Origin: Vanessa cardui
Lineage: Eukaryota > Arthropoda > Insecta > Lepidoptera > Nymphalidae
Reading direction: 5' to 3'
NCBI RefSeq assembly: GCF_905220365.1
Contig: NC_061126.1
Span: 10,292,001 to 10,356,000 of the forward strand
DNA: 64,000 nucleotides
Below the pieces are notes generated by a model. It worked only from the letters and a program-made list of their open reading frames with translations. It was not told the DNA's origin and searched no databases. Shown here piece by piece: positions 12,962 through 25,894 of the stretch. The position numbers and the translations under genes were made by a program. Every line of letters starts with the position of its first letter. The stretch's first letter is position 1.

Positions 12962-13200
12962 TCAAAAATCTTTATTCAATATAAAAATGTTAAGCTTATA
13001 AATATTCGAAAATCTACCACGGGATCGGTTATTTACTCCCAGGCCTGAGAAGAATCCGCAACAGCAACTCCGTGGGATTTTTTTTGTAATGTAATGTAAT
13101 TTTTTACAATTATTGTTTTCATATAGTAACAATAAATACATTTTTGTTATTTGAAACAGCTTGGAGGCGATCATCTCATTCCCAAAGCGTGCAATCAACT
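12962..13200 (-). repeat. LINE 3' UTR-like repeat (family F), decayed
   Basis: 'tttattcaatataaaaatg', 'tctaccacgggatcgg' and 'gagaagaatccgcaacagca' match a widespread lepidopteran LINE tail. An in-frame 78-codon stretch across it is a shadow. Confidence 0.5.
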
Positions 13201-14917
13201 AAGAAGACTTCTAATATCCTTTAGCACATTAACGCTCTTTAACAATATATTTAATTTTACAATTGAATATATTTTAACACGTTCTGAGTTCATGTTTTAA
13301 AAATTTTATGCAATCGGGTATTTTGGGCCCAGGTTATAGATTATTGCTTTACTCCAGATTTTTGGTGATAGAATATGTTATAAGAGTTGGTATTTTTCCA
13401 GACTTGCAAAAAGCCGTCTTTAGATTCTAACTTAAAAAGCAGGATCAAAAAGAATATTTTAGCGAAGCGAACACAACATCAAAAGCGAATACAAATTTCT
13501 GGTAGTACGAAACGACGCGTTATTTTTTTGTTTTTTTTTTTTTTTAAGTCTCTAATTAATAATTGTAGTATAAATACTTTTAAAAATAAAATAAACATTA
13601 AGTTTAATTGTTGTTGATTTGTTGTAAAAAAATAATAGGTAAATGTTTCATCTTATCTTCTTTCCTTGAAGCGAAATAAATTTATCTATCTCCAATAGAG
13701 ACGGTTCGTTTGTTGTCTCAAAGACAAAGCCGCTTTACTTGTCTAAACCAACGATAAATCCATTGGTGTCCGGTGCAGCTTACCTTACAGAAGCAACGGT
13801 ACAAACAAAAAATAAATATTAACAAATAACATACAATATAATAATATTATAATATACAATAGAATATTTTTACTTATATTTTTTTCAAGAATAGAATAGA
13901 ATTGAAACACTGACATAAATCTTTGATATATTGATGCGACAAAATATAACATGGATTTAATAGCCTACTAACGCCATCTATTAGTTAAATAGATAATGAA
14001 ATAAATATACTTATAGTAGCTGATAAATCGCCCGGGTTAAAATGGGCAAATTCCTAGTCCGTATTCGGCTTGAACTTGTGGTCAACCCCACTGCTAAACT
14101 ACATCTTTTGTGGTTACAGAGTCATACCTTAGATTCGACTTTATTCGAAACCAATTTATATTTAATCTTATTAGACTTTCAATAAAATTTATATATTTAA
14201 TTAATTATTTTTTGAATCAGATGTAGATCTATAAGCACGTGTCCATGTATTAATATAGTATAAGGATTTGACTTTGAAAATAATATTTATTAATACTACA
14301 AATGTGAAAGTAACTCTGTCGTCTGTTACCCTTAACGACCAAATCGCTGAACCAAATTTGATGTAAAGTAAAGCAAACTTGAAACCAAGAAAGGAAAGGC
14401 TTTTTCGCCTGTCACACGACAACCAATACCCTAAAACGCGGGCGACTTACAGTATCAATATATTCGATGTAATGTTTGCATACACAAACCTTGTCTATAT
14501 ATGTTATAATCCACTTTGTAGATAGAAACCTTAATTAACAAGAGGGCACTATCCATTTCAGCCGGCGACAAATACGTTACTCGCAACGTTAGTGACGGCA
14601 CATTGAACACGATTTGCGATGCGTTGCGTTGCGTTAACGCAGCCGAATTTATAACGCGTGTGTCCGAAAAAAAGCAACTATGTCCTCCGCCCTAAAACAT
14701 GCGGTCACACAATTTTACGCGGTGATTTTTATGGATACTAAATTCTCAGATTCGTTTAGATACGACTTTTTCATGATACGTTTATAAAACTTCTTTTTAC
14801 TTGTTAACGTTCTTTACAGCATTTACAGAAACAACATGCTTTGTATCATCATCATGTATTTTTTGGTGAAACGGCTTCAGTCTACAATTGTATATTCTCA
14901 AGTATTAAACTTTATGT
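13201..14917. other. No gene seen
   Basis: AT-rich, except for 14560-14740, which is GC-richer with 'gatgcgttgcgttgcgtta'. The frame at 13387-13617 is low-complexity. Confidence 0.55.
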
Positions 14918-15056
14918 GTACAATTACGTATTCCAATCCAATACATCAGCCCATTTCCGTCCACTGCTGGACATAGGCCTCTTCAATTGCACGCCACTGA
15001 GATCGATCTTGGGCGCATCCAGCTCCTGCCAGCCGTCTTGCGTACAATTACGTATT
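14918..15056. repeat. Target-site duplication flanking the RTE fragment
   Basis: Two perfect 15 bp direct repeats, at 14918-14932 and 15042-15056, bound the LINE fragment exactly. This marks a retrotransposition event, not a rearrangement. Confidence 0.8.
14933..15041 (-). mobile_element. 5'-truncated RTE-type LINE fragment with target-site duplication
   Basis: Read on the minus strand, the sequence ends with codons for EEAYVQQWTEMG and a stop, followed by a short 'tattggattgg' tail. This is the familiar C-terminus of RTE-like reverse transcriptases in Lepidoptera. A small deletion upstream of it breaks the frame. Only ~109 bp were inserted. The identical 15 bp 'gtacaattacgtatt' flanks it at 14918-14932 and 15042-15056. 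Confidence 0.75.
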
Positions 15057-17956
15057 AAAAAAGATATTTCCCTTCATAAACCGATGACACAATCACTCTT
15101 ATAACAGAGATCACACTCGACACCATTGGACCAAAAGCTTAACGCGATTACGCGGCAGTTAAAAAACTGGTATCTTAGGACTGGATGCTCATGAATTTTC
15201 GACTGAGATGTTTGTACAAATAAAATACACGAAATCCCTTTTTAAAAAACTATTTTTTTGGTTAGCCCTGGGATTGGAATCCATTACCTTGGTATTTAAA
15301 GCTAGTTACGAGACCGACGTGTCAGTTATAAAATGATTATTTTACTATTTAAATTTTGTAAATTTAGTACTTTATAATTTTCGAAAATAATTAGGGAATA
15401 TGGCATATATGGCATGTATTTTACTGTACCAGGCTGCCAAAGTCTAGATCTAGGATAAACATACACTGCAGTGCACCTTTACCAAACTCATGGAATTTCT
15501 CCTTAAATATTTAACACAGCACAAAATTAATTATAAACAAAAGATACCCGTTGATTTTACATAGAACATTTTGTTAAGATTCACGAGTCATCCCGGTATA
15601 ATTAATAATTTTTGAATTATTATTTTAAAATAAAAATTACTTAAAAAATGTTACTATTAATATTCAATCATTTAACCAAAAATAATTGAAATGATATATT
15701 TATTATTCATACAGACTCATAAAAACATTTATGAATTGTTATACAACTAGAATTTTTATACATGCAATTGAATAAAATATAAAGCTTAATATTAATATTA
15801 GTTTCTGTTTTTTAATATTTTAATTACAGAGTCGATTGACATTTAAATTTAATAAAATTAATACATATCCTGCATTGAAATCAACAACAACACTTACCAA
15901 TACGTTTTATTCATTATTATAATTTTGTATAGAGTTAGATTTTATAATTAATCAGTATAATGTTCTACTTAATAATACAACTCATATTTGGCGAATAGAA
16001 TACAAATTTCGAAGGAGCAACAAAACATTTATCTTATGGCACCTGCTTAACATCTAGAAGTTGGGGCAGAGAGTATGAATCAGGAACGATAAATAAGGGT
16101 AACAAAACTTATTATAATTACAACGGGAGTGTCCATTCACTTGTACTTTCATTATTCTCACATGCGTTTCCATTGTTAAACGTTACGATAATTTTCAGAA
16201 ACGTTTTTGAGACTCGAGATCACGCTGTGATATAAAGTCTTGAGTCTGATTGATGGTTGTGAATTCAAAACCAGATAAGTGAAGTAGTTGAATATTAATG
16301 ACTTGCAAAAATAAAATTTCATGAGTTGAGCATTTGGCAGACCGCAAGAGTCATCAAAAACCTTAGGTTACCTATAAGTAACAAGTAATAGTAAAAATAA
16401 AGATGAAGATATGTCTTAAGTACTAGGAATCTTACAAACATTATTTCAAATTGATCTTATAATAAAGCTGTGGCAAATCATTTAGTAATTTCGTAGTAAC
16501 TGAATAAACTTTTATAATTTTGGTTCTAATGTTATTTGAAAAGGCAACAAATACTTCAATGTAAATATATCTTTTTTAACACTGGTTAATAAACTAGTAA
16601 ATTAACGTATCATATCGTAACATTTTTTTTTAATTAAATCACCTGATTAACTAACATGAATACCATATTCAATATATAAAATAAATAAATATTATATAAA
16701 AAAAAAACATCTATACTATTTATTACTTTATGTTATTATATTGTTTCATTTAATATTTTAATGATTTTTAATTATGATTGTAAATGTAGAATTTTATATT
16801 AACCAAAGCAAAAAACAACAAATTACGATAGTTTTATGAAAAACTGTGTGCATTGAATAAATTAATATAAATATGATTACATATATGTGTGTATATCAAT
16901 GGGTATGTTTTTATAGAATAATTTTCTTTGTATTAATAATAATTAGTCATCCAGAGGATAAATAACTAATATATAAATAAGATAACGTTCCAAAACAATT
17001 AAAATTTTACAATATTGTATGGTTATTATATAGATATTTTTATTGTTATTATATAAAGAAATTTTAGATTTAGGCTATACATACTCGTACATTTTTTTAT
17101 CTTATCGTAAGTGACTGTGCGAATAAGCCCCGTTAGTACGGCAGTCGCACGTGCCCCTAACGACTCTACGAACTGTTTGATTTAAAGTCGCAACAATTGT
17201 GTTTACGAGCGCACTCCTACCATACCTCACGAGATAAAACTTGCTTCATTCTTAATGGGCCTTTGTTTATTGAACACTCGATTATTTGATTAGATTCTTA
17301 CTTGTCGAAACTTGTTCATAGATAAAGGGTTCGCTGAAAGTATGTTCGTGTAATGTATATACGTTGCTCAGCCGAAACCATTTTTAATGTAACTTGAAAT
17401 TGTTTGAAAGCTATCGTTTAATAATACAATACAATTTATTTCCCTTCGTTAAATTGAACGAAGATCGAGAAGAAATAAATAACTTTATCATTAAACTTGT
17501 TTAAAACTCAGCAGCGTGCAAAATATATTACGAGAAAATTTCTTTTTCTATTCGCATTAACGCCATTAAAAGGCAAAGTTAAGTGAACAATACACACCAA
17601 GAAGCGTTCTGTAATAAACTGCTGTTTAACAAACAACTGACTGAAAAAGTAATACCTCTTGAAATATTCCAATGAAATATGTATTAAAACCACGGGCAGC
17701 GAGATTAAGCTGCTAAAGTAAAGATCGGATATTAAGAATCCTCTATAACCATTGAAAGCGAGGCTATACCTAAGCCTCAAAACAGATACTGCTGCAAATA
17801 AATTATTATAAGTTTATAAAACTTTACTTTATTTTTAGATTATAAAATGATGTCTTTCCTTTTTCAAGAGACTATAGATGTACTTTATAACACTTTCTAG
17901 TGCATAAGTATTAATTTTAACATTGTGCTGTATTATTTACTAAAGGTTAAAAAATC
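15057..17956. other. No gene seen
   Basis: Very AT-rich. Near 15265 'ccctgggattggaatcc' is a tRNA-like B box of a decayed repeat. A 90-codon minus frame (17780-17508) is hydrophobic and not recognised. Confidence 0.55.
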
Positions 17957-18270
17957 CGATACAACAACAACAACAACAACAGCCTGTAAATTCCCACTGC
18001 TGGACTCAAAGCCTCCTCTCACTTTGAGGAGAAGGTTTGGAACATATTCCACCACGCTGTTCCAATGCGGTTTGGTGGAATACACATGTGGCAGAATTTC
18101 TACGAAATTTGTCACATGCAGGTTTCCTCACGATGTTTTCCTTCACCGCTGAGCACGAGATGAATTATAAAGACAAATTAAGCACATGAATCAGCGGTGC
18201 TTGCCTGGGTTTGAACCCGCAATCATCGGTTAAGATGCAAACGTTCTGAGTACTGGGCCATCTCGACTCA
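17957..18270 (-). repeat. SINE family A, full length with (GTT)n tail
   Basis: The minus-strand head 'tgagtcgagatggcccagta' leads to 'ggaatttacaggctg' and an ACA microsatellite at 17957-17981 (tail on the SINE strand). A clean, fairly young copy. Confidence 0.9.
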
Positions 18271-18603
18271 AAAAAAAAATCAAAATCCGATAAAAACTGA
18301 ATTATATATCGGCCAAACCAGGGATTGAACCTATGTTGTTTGTTTTTGTATATGTTTGATATTTGTAGTTTTATAGGTTAATCACGATAAAATAAATTGT
18401 AATGTTGTTTTCTCTACAAGTATATATTATATATTAAAGTTACAAATTGTATTTTTAGATCAAGATATGTTATACCAGCTACACCATAAAATACCAACAT
18501 ATTAATATTTAATACTGCTTAGGTTAATCTGGAACTCAAAACTATTTTGATATGAAACTTTTATATCAATCGGTTTAGAACCTAACTTTTGTCTTTATGA
18601 TAT

Positions 18604-18870
18604 AACTAGCGACCCGCCCCGGCGTCGCATGGGTGAAAATGATACTAAATATACTACAGACTATGTTAATTTACGACATCACATAACTAACTCCTAAAAT
18701 TATCAGTGTTTATTTACTATGTTGTCCATGTTTTATACAAATAAATCTTCCTCTCGAATTACCCTATCTATTAAAGACCGCATCAAAATCTGTTGCGTAG
18801 TTTTAAAGATTTAAGCATACAAAGGGATATAGACAGAGAAAGCGACTCTGTTTTATACTATGTAGTGAAG
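18604..18870 (+). repeat. Interspersed repeat family C
   Basis: Starts 'actagcgacccgccccggcg' and ends 'gttttatactatgtagtgaa', a common lepidopteran element pair of ends. 'gttgcgtagttttaaagatt' lies near its 3' end. No coding capacity. Confidence 0.75.
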
Positions 18871-19839
18871 ATATAGCTCTGCTCTCACAGGATGTCTGCA
18901 TTAACTCTAGGTGTGCGGGAAGCAAAGAATTTAATCTACAATGAAAGAAGTCGGAGGTTCTTTGTGCGTGTCACCTACCGCCGACCCTTGGAACGTAGTG
19001 TGATCTTTGACATTCAATGAAAAAAATATAGGCTCACGTTGATGCGGCATACACGCCTTATACAACCGTTATCGAATATAAGATCTTAAATGAACGTGGT
19101 TATTTTTATTACTGCAAGTATTTAAAACGGGACGCTTACCATGTTATATGCATATTTTTAGACTCAGTCTCGTGAACAAAATATTCGTATATAATGTCGT
19201 AATATTTAGCTCCGTGAAATAAAATACTTGTAGTAATTATCGAATAAATACGCACCACAGTTGTTTTAAAATATAGCAATGGATACTCTTTGAATTACTG
19301 TGTTATAAGTATAGAATGCATAAAGATTAACGCTCTCAATATCAATAGAAAAATATACCTAATTCAAATGACGAATATCAAAGATTTTTTTTTCAAATGA
19401 TTTGTATATAGAATATCTTATTGACAATTCATATCTAAATAAAAAATATAACTGAGAAAAAATGATTATAGGTTTTAGTGAGTGTCAAGGTAATATTAAA
19501 ATCCAGAAACGATAAGTCACATCCAACTTTGATTTTGACGATCCCAGGCATCTTTCCTTACAATTCAATATCATCCCTTTGTTGCCGGTTTTCGCTTTAA
19601 TAAATGCGTCGGATCCCAATTTTGGCTCAAATAATATTGTCACCTCGATGGTTCATCCACTCCGTCTCCGCTGGGTATTTAGACTCATTGTGGTTGGTGG
19701 AAATATGGTCCCTTTCACAAAAAGGTTCACTTTAAAATTCCATTTCTTTGATCCACTTAAGAATTATTCGAGGATTTTGAATTATTCAAAAGTTACGATT
19801 CATATAAATAGGATTAATTCTAATATGCTTCTTTAATAA
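18871..19839. other. No firm gene
   Basis: AT-rich DNA. At 19579-19836 an 85-codon plus frame directly before the LINE fragment does not resemble LINE protein and stays unexplained. Confidence 0.5.
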
Positions 19840-20262
19840 TATATTTATAAGTACAAAAAAAAGACCGTTATTAAATATGAGTTCACCCGTTTTCTTGCAT
19901 ACAAGGATACTAGTTGTCCTTATCGCGCTAACTACAACAATAGACTAAAACATTTTAAAATGATATCACTTAAAAATCGCCGTGAAATCAGCGATGTTTT
20001 GACCCTACACAAACTGATCCATGGTCAAATAATGTCACCTGAACTACTTCAGCAAATCAATTTAGTTGTTCCCTGCAAAATTCCTAGACACCCAATAAAA
20101 CAACCTTTTAGAACTACAGCTTTTAAAACAAATTTAGGTAAACATGCACCACTCAACAGAATAATTAATTCTTATAATGAATATTCTTCTAACGGCAATA
20201 TCGACATCTTTGCCCAAAGCAAGCCAACTTTTGTGAAGCTCTGTAAAGATTTCATAGTATAG
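19840..20262 (+). pseudogene. Jockey-like non-LTR retrotransposon, reverse transcriptase C-terminal fragment
   Basis: The frame is open from 19840 to the stop at 20260. Recognisable sequence starts near 19876 with YEFTRFLAYKD. It continues with RLKHFKMISLKNRREISDV, then LHKLIHGQIMSPELLQ, VPCKIPRHP, TNLGKHAPLNRI and YNEYS. This is the C-terminal tail that follows the reverse transcriptase domain in Jockey/CR1-type LINEs of Lepidoptera ('F.....L..RR...D...LyKl..g....p.LL'). The catalytic domain is missing, so the copy is 5'-truncated and dead. It is followed by a 3' UTR and an (AAAT)n tail. The frame itself is intact, which points to a fairly recent insertion. Confidence 0.75.
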
Positions 20263-20557
20263 CTTTAAAACCATTTAATTCATAAATTAAGTTATGTCAA
20301 CCCTTGTAGATTTTTGTTGTTGTATTTAAATTTTATTTTATGTTTTGTTTAATTATCTATAATTTATTTATCTTTTTTTTAATATTTAGTAAAGATATAA
20401 TTAGGTTAGTATAGTCTTATCTTAAGGTCAATGTTGTTTACACCTGTAATGATTTATTCACCTAGATTTAATACCCTGTATCTACTGCTAAGAGAATGTG
20501 CTAGTGATAAGTCGATGGTGTAACTATTTCCAATAAATAAATAAATAAATAAATAAA
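20263..20557 (+). mobile_element. 3' UTR and (AAAT)n tail of the Jockey-like LINE
   Basis: AT-rich sequence follows the LINE stop codon and ends in an aataaataaataaataaataaat tract at 20531-20557. A simple repeat tail of this kind is typical of target-primed reverse transcription. Confidence 0.6.
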
Positions 20558-20730
20558 TGAGGCTTTAAGCTGAAGGGAGTTGCAGAGATAGCTTATGCTG
20601 TATACAGTTATAGACAAAAGTACGAGATATTAAAAATAAAACTACATACTATCTTCTGTCGTAACAAAGTACGAAATTGACAACAATAATTACTTAATTA
20701 TAAGATTTTAATTTTTGCATACAGTTGCAA

Positions 20731-21010
20731 GGAGCCGAGATGGCCCAGTGGTTAGAACAGCTGCATCTTTGATTGTTGGTTCAAACCCAGGCAAGCACCA
20801 CTAAATACCTAATCATGTGCTTAATTTGTGTTTATAATTCATCTCGTGCTTGGCGGTGAAGGGAAACATCGTGAAGAAACCTACATGTGCATTCCATTCC
20901 ACCAACCCGCATTGGAACAGCGTGTATGTATGGAATATGTTCTAAACCCTCTCCTTAATGTGAGAGGAGGCCTTAGCCCATCAGTGGGTAATTTACAGGC
21001 TGATACTTTA
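20731..21010 (+). repeat. SINE family A, near full length
   Basis: Starts 'gagccgagatggcccagtgg' and ends 'atttacaggctgatac'. The pol III A- and B-box regions are both recognisable, with a short deletion between them. Confidence 0.9.
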
Positions 21011-21040
21011 TACATTTAAATGATACATCAAATGGTGAAT

Positions 21041-21106
21041 GAACAGAAGTTACTTTCGAACATCACAATACCTTCGTATTGTGATGTTCGAAAGTAACTT
21101 CTGTTC
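21041..21106. repeat. Perfect hairpin, 31 bp stem, 4-base loop
   Basis: Arms 21041-21071 and 21076-21106 are exact reverse complements around 'cttc'. It begins about 30 bp after the end of a SINE-A copy. Confidence 0.92.
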
Positions 21107-21868
21107 TTACAAAATATCTTTGTTTATAACAATTTGTCGAAATTATCTGTTCATAAAGTCCTGATTAAGAAAGATAACTTTATTTAAACGGTTTAATTAA
21201 AAATATAGCATCTCGCTCGTACCGTTTCTGTCCGAATATTGTTGTTAAACGTTCAATGTCTAATTAAAGTCTTGTTTGTTTCCGTACAATTGGAACTAAG
21301 ATGTACGAATACAACTAACTATACCGCATAAATGATATTTGTAACTTAGAAAATGTTTTGTTTTTTTTTTTTAATTGTCCTTAAGATTATAATCACCATA
21401 CTTCACAATTATATAGCGGGAAGAACCGATTTTCGTTAGGAATACTTTCGTCAATAGTATTGTTCCACACAGCCAAATAAGATGATCTGAAAAAGAAGAA
21501 TACAATTTTATAAATATCTTTTTTGTAGGTTGCCTTCTCTTTGTAACTATTTCTTGACTTCTTGAAATCAGCAATCACTTGAAGCGAACCCTTCTTCAGT
21601 AGTGAACGAAATGAAACGCTTTTAATAGCGGCACATTAAAATTCACCGTCGGAAGGCGATGACATCTCAAATTTTACTTTGATTGCTTAAACAACCTCGC
21701 TTCGAATCTTTTCTTTCCTTAATTGAGAGAAGATTGAATTGTTATTTATGACCATACTGGTGTATCGTTCTATATTAATAATATATACAATAATGTAATT
21801 GCTCAGTTACAATTGTATAATTAAGAAAAATATGTGTTAATATAAAAGTTTTTACACTTATGGAACTA

Positions 21869-21997
21869 TCAATTGTCACTAAAATAGATATAATGTATTA
21901 TTGGATTATAGTATGTATATTATTATATTATGTATATTATTAAGCCTATTTTGCTAGTATTTTTAAAAGTAAAAATTTTTTTTTTAGTGACAATTGA
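21869..21997. repeat. 16 bp inverted repeat spanning the left edge of the tandem duplication
   Basis: 'tcaattgtcactaaaa' at 21869-21884 is the exact reverse complement of 21982-21997. The right arm lies inside the first duplicated unit and recurs in the second. Confidence 0.8.
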
Positions 21998-22512
21998 AAT
22001 TTAATAATTGTCTATATATTTTATACACTTACAATGATTTTACAAAATGGTTTTTAAGATAAATTATAATACCTAAATTAATATACATTTTTAATATCTA
22101 GTTAATCAAACAATACCAGCTGAAGTTTTAGTAACATAGATTTTAAAAGGAAAAATGAAGAGATGAGTGTGAAAAATAAGAATGAGAAAATGGTTAGGTC
22201 ATTAATCGATTATAGTATGTATATTATTATATTATGTATATTATTAAGCCTATTTTGCTAGTATTTTTAAAAGTAAAAATTTTTTTTTTTAGTGACAATT
22301 GAAATTTAATAATTGTCTATATATTTTATACACTTACAATGATTTTACAAAATGGTTTTTAAGATAAATTATAATACCTAAATTAATATACATTTTTAAT
22401 ATCTAGTTAATCAAACAATACCAGCTGAAGTTTTAGTAACATAGATTTTAAAAGGAAAAATGAAGAGATGAGTGTGAAAAATAAGAATGAGAAAATGGTT
22501 AGGTCATTAATC
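21904..22512. repeat. Near-perfect tandem duplication, 304 bp unit
   Basis: Positions 21904-22207 and 22208-22512 are head-to-tail copies. The only difference I found is one T in a poly(T) run (10 versus 11). The unit is AT-rich and noncoding. Near identity means a very recent duplication or an assembly artefact. Confidence 0.9.
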
Positions 22513-22854
22513 GAACGACGAGTTTAATGAAGTTTATTTTTAACGCTATTTAACCTATTTGTATGAGAAGTAACAATCCTTGTTCTTTAAATCTGATCAC
22601 ACCCAAAGTTTTAGGTAAAATTTAATATGTTAAAAAAAAGAATAAAGGTATCATAACAACGCTATAAAGATATTATTTGTAACAAAAAAAAATCGAACAA
22701 TTTTATCGTTTACGTCTTTGTATATACTACAAATATATTTATATTTTAAAATTGGAAATGTATTGCAATGTATTCGATATCAGCTTTTCCAACACAACAA
22801 TAATTAAAAAAAAAAAAAAAAACAAGTCAAAAGACTCCAATAAAGTGCATTACG

Positions 22855-22931
22855 AAAATCACTGGGGCCATCCAACGCCATGGCGTGTATTAATCGCCTC
22901 GATTAACCCTGTAGACCGTGACACCAGACAG
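22855..22931 (+). other. Exon-like block ending in a strong donor
   Basis: A GC-richer stretch inside AT-rich DNA ends CAGACAG|GTGAGC, a good 5' splice site. One frame reads HWGHPTPWRVLIAS then INPVDRDTRQ without a stop. No convincing 3' splice site precedes it (an A-rich tract instead), so it may be a first exon, a conserved noncoding element or chance. Confidence 0.2.
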
Positions 22932-23049
22932 GTGAGCTATGGTGGGGATTAACTGGAAAATCGACCAATTACCATCACATGAAAAAAATAACGAATAACC
23001 TTTGTAACAATTTATACGATTATTAAGTTAGATTTTTCTTTTTATGTTA

Positions 23050-23355
23050 CTAATGACCCGTCCCGGCTTCGCGTGGGTGGACTAGACTAGGGTGGACTAG
23101 TAAGTTTTTTTTTTATATTTTTACCTTTTATGTATGTATTTTTTCTTGCTTTTTGTTTTACAATGTTTGACATGTTTAACAATTGTCGTTCTATTTCAAC
23201 TTATTTACACAAAAACCTTAATAAATTATAAATCTAAACCTTCCATATGAATCCCTCTGCCTATTAGTGAAAACAGCATGAAATGTGTTCAGTAGTTTTG
23301 GGGTTTATCGCGAACGTACAGACAGACAGACGAGGCCGGAGGACTTTGTTTTAGA
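23050..23355 (+). repeat. Related family C-type repeat, diverged
   Basis: The head 'ctaatgacccgtcccggctt' resembles family C. The 3' part ('gttcagtagttttggggttt', 'gtacagacagacagacg', 'ctttgttttag') is of the same general layout. Confidence 0.6.
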
Positions 23356-23388
23356 AGAAGGAACTGACACAACGAAAGTTGGTTTGAA

Positions 23389-23434
23389 TTGTTAACATTT
23401 TTAATACCAGCCCTGGTATTAAAAATGTTAACAA
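23389..23434. repeat. Perfect hairpin, 22 bp stem, 2-base loop
   Basis: Arms 23389-23410 and 23413-23434 are exact reverse complements around 'cc'. It lies just after a family-C repeat. Confidence 0.9.
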
Positions 23435-24059
23435 ATCTTATGTGTAAAATAAATGATTAAATTTAACCAGTTTTACTGGCCGACATTTCTATGATCCCAT
23501 TGGTTGATGCATGATGATTTAATGTCTATATGTTGCCGTCTACGATTAAAAGTTTCAGTAGTTTAGTAGGATAATCATTTTCAATATATACATATTCAAA
23601 TCAGTCTGGTAAATCATATTATTAGTGCCTTGAAACAAACAAATACTTCATTTTTATTTTCTTTACAGATTTAGTAAAATATTCTATATAAGTATAGTAT
23701 AGATATACTATAACTATATTTATTTTAACTATAGTTATTAAAAATAAAATATAATCTATTGCTGCTTATGTAACGGAGCTTATTTATATTGTTATTTCAA
23801 TGTCGTGATTAATTTTAATGAAAACAAATTATTTATCTGTGTAATGTTTTAACATTTTACTTTTATTAAGTTATTTCATTTCAATGTACAGTGATATTGT
23901 AAATTATTATTATAATTTAAAAATAGGTTATATATGATTTTTATATTTAAATAATATTATGGCATCTGATATAAACGTATTATACTATTTTAAAGAAGTA
24001 TTTCTATATTTTTATATAGGAACTTATTTGAATTAATCTATTTTAAATATCTCGTATTC

Positions 24060-24215
24060 AAATTGAAAGTACCCTATCACCCTTAAAGATTAACGGTCAA
24101 CACTTGGTATTTCCCACATTGGTTATGGATGCAGATGCGATAGAGTTTAATCTAGCCTATCGATAGACGCACCTTAGCAACCCTTCACAAGAGACGATGA
24201 CGTCACGATTGTGTC
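24060..24215. promoter_or_regulatory. GC-richer island with CRE and TATCGATA-like motif
   Basis: It contains 'cctatcgataga' and 'gatgacgtcacg'. No reading frame; possible regulatory element. Confidence 0.2.
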
Positions 24216-25894
24216 TTACCTTTTATTAACCATTTAAAAATGTTGATAAAAACTTTAAAAAAGTATATTATTTCCTATCTAACAAATGTAATTATACTCT
24301 AATGTTGGTTGTTTCGTATATCACCTATATTTATTTATCGAATACTGCTATACGTATAGTGTTATTTTAAATTCTGATGCAACAAGAGGGGTAATAAGAT
24401 ACATACTATGATACTGAGGAATCCTATCTTCTTAAGTGTTTTAGCAACTTCTCCTTGTCTGAATAAATCAAAATTCGAATTACCTACTGTGACTTCAATT
24501 ATATTTTATTAATACAATATAATACTGCATCACCTAGAACCAACAGCCCCAATTCTTTACCAACTTATGTTGTATGATGTTATCTATAATTGGAAAGTTC
24601 TCAATTAATATGATATAGTTTTGAAAGCCTAAGCGTACAATAGTCTGATTCTTTTCCGATCTAACTTCTACATTTCCTCACAAAAAGTCTCTTCAGCTAA
24701 ATTGTAACTCAGGATTAATTATACTTATTTGATACGATTCCGATTATATTCCGATGTATCTTGGACTGAATCACATCGAGATCGGTGCGTTTGTAGATAC
24801 TCGACTGAGCGGCAAAGATTAAGATTCTAATCGATTGCAATAAACTGTCAATTTGTTAGCGAAATTGGTGCTCAGGTTGCAATTCTATCAAAAGACAATA
24901 AATTTATATTAAAATTCGTATTCATTATTTATTTATCCTACTACGATTATAAGTAGTAAAACTGTTAGTGTCAAATGTCAGTTTTTCATAGGCTTTTTTA
25001 TTTTTTCTGCCGTAATAACCGTGCCGTAAAATGTATTACTTAATAACTCTACATTGCAAGGATTTATGTTTAGTACTTTCTCACAACTTTTCGTACCGTG
25101 TCATAAAAATTAAAATAATTGTGTAAAATATATTCAATATGTTCGTTGTAGTATTCATTATTCGTTAAGAGTCTGTCAAAAATGTTTTATCACATCCGGT
25201 AGGTATTGATAATTTATAAGACTAGGCAAATGAAACTGATAGTAAAAAGTAATCAAAAAGCAAGCTGTATCTATTTAATAACACAATACATATACCTTCT
25301 TATAAACATAGTAAATCAACAGCTTATTTGTAAAAAAATGCATTAAAATATTATTGTACTCGTAAAAATAATACTCGTGGAAATAAAAACACATAATAAG
25401 TATGAGTTGTTTTAAAAATTGTATATAATATGTAGTCGAAAGAGTCCTGTGTCATAAAAAAAAACATTTAAAGTAGTGCATTGTATAGTAACATGAAGTC
25501 ACAATATTTATTTATTTATATACATATAACTTAGTATATCGATTATAATCAACCTTTCATATTATATGGAACAGGATGCTTAATCCAGAAAAAAAAACTT
25601 AGACGTAGAAAAAAAGGAAAAATGCCAATTATCCGATCCTTTCCAATCTACCTAGGATCCAATGATCCGATTTGTCCGATTATCCTACAACAAATAATAT
25701 TATCTGTTAATTGCAACAAAGTAAATAATCGTAAATAGAAAAATATACACTTTTATAGATCGTTACAAACAATAGTATTCAGCTAAATTATAAAAAAAAT
25801 TATAAGAATATTAAAGTCAAATATTTTTTTACAACTATAACAGGTATAAATGTACATATATTATATTACATTGTTTTAATATATAGCGTCTGAT

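Noticed and set aside
16215..16290. Further SINE-A head
   Set aside because: Similarity is limited to 'gattgatggttgtgaattcaaaacca', too weak to call.
19579..19836. 85-codon plus ORF just before the LINE fragment, as part of its reverse transcriptase
   Set aside because: It is in a different frame with a stop between, and the residues do not fit the Jockey domain order.
22204..22512. CRISPR-like direct repeat
   Set aside because: Two long tandem units without spacers in a eukaryotic genome; it is a tandem duplication.
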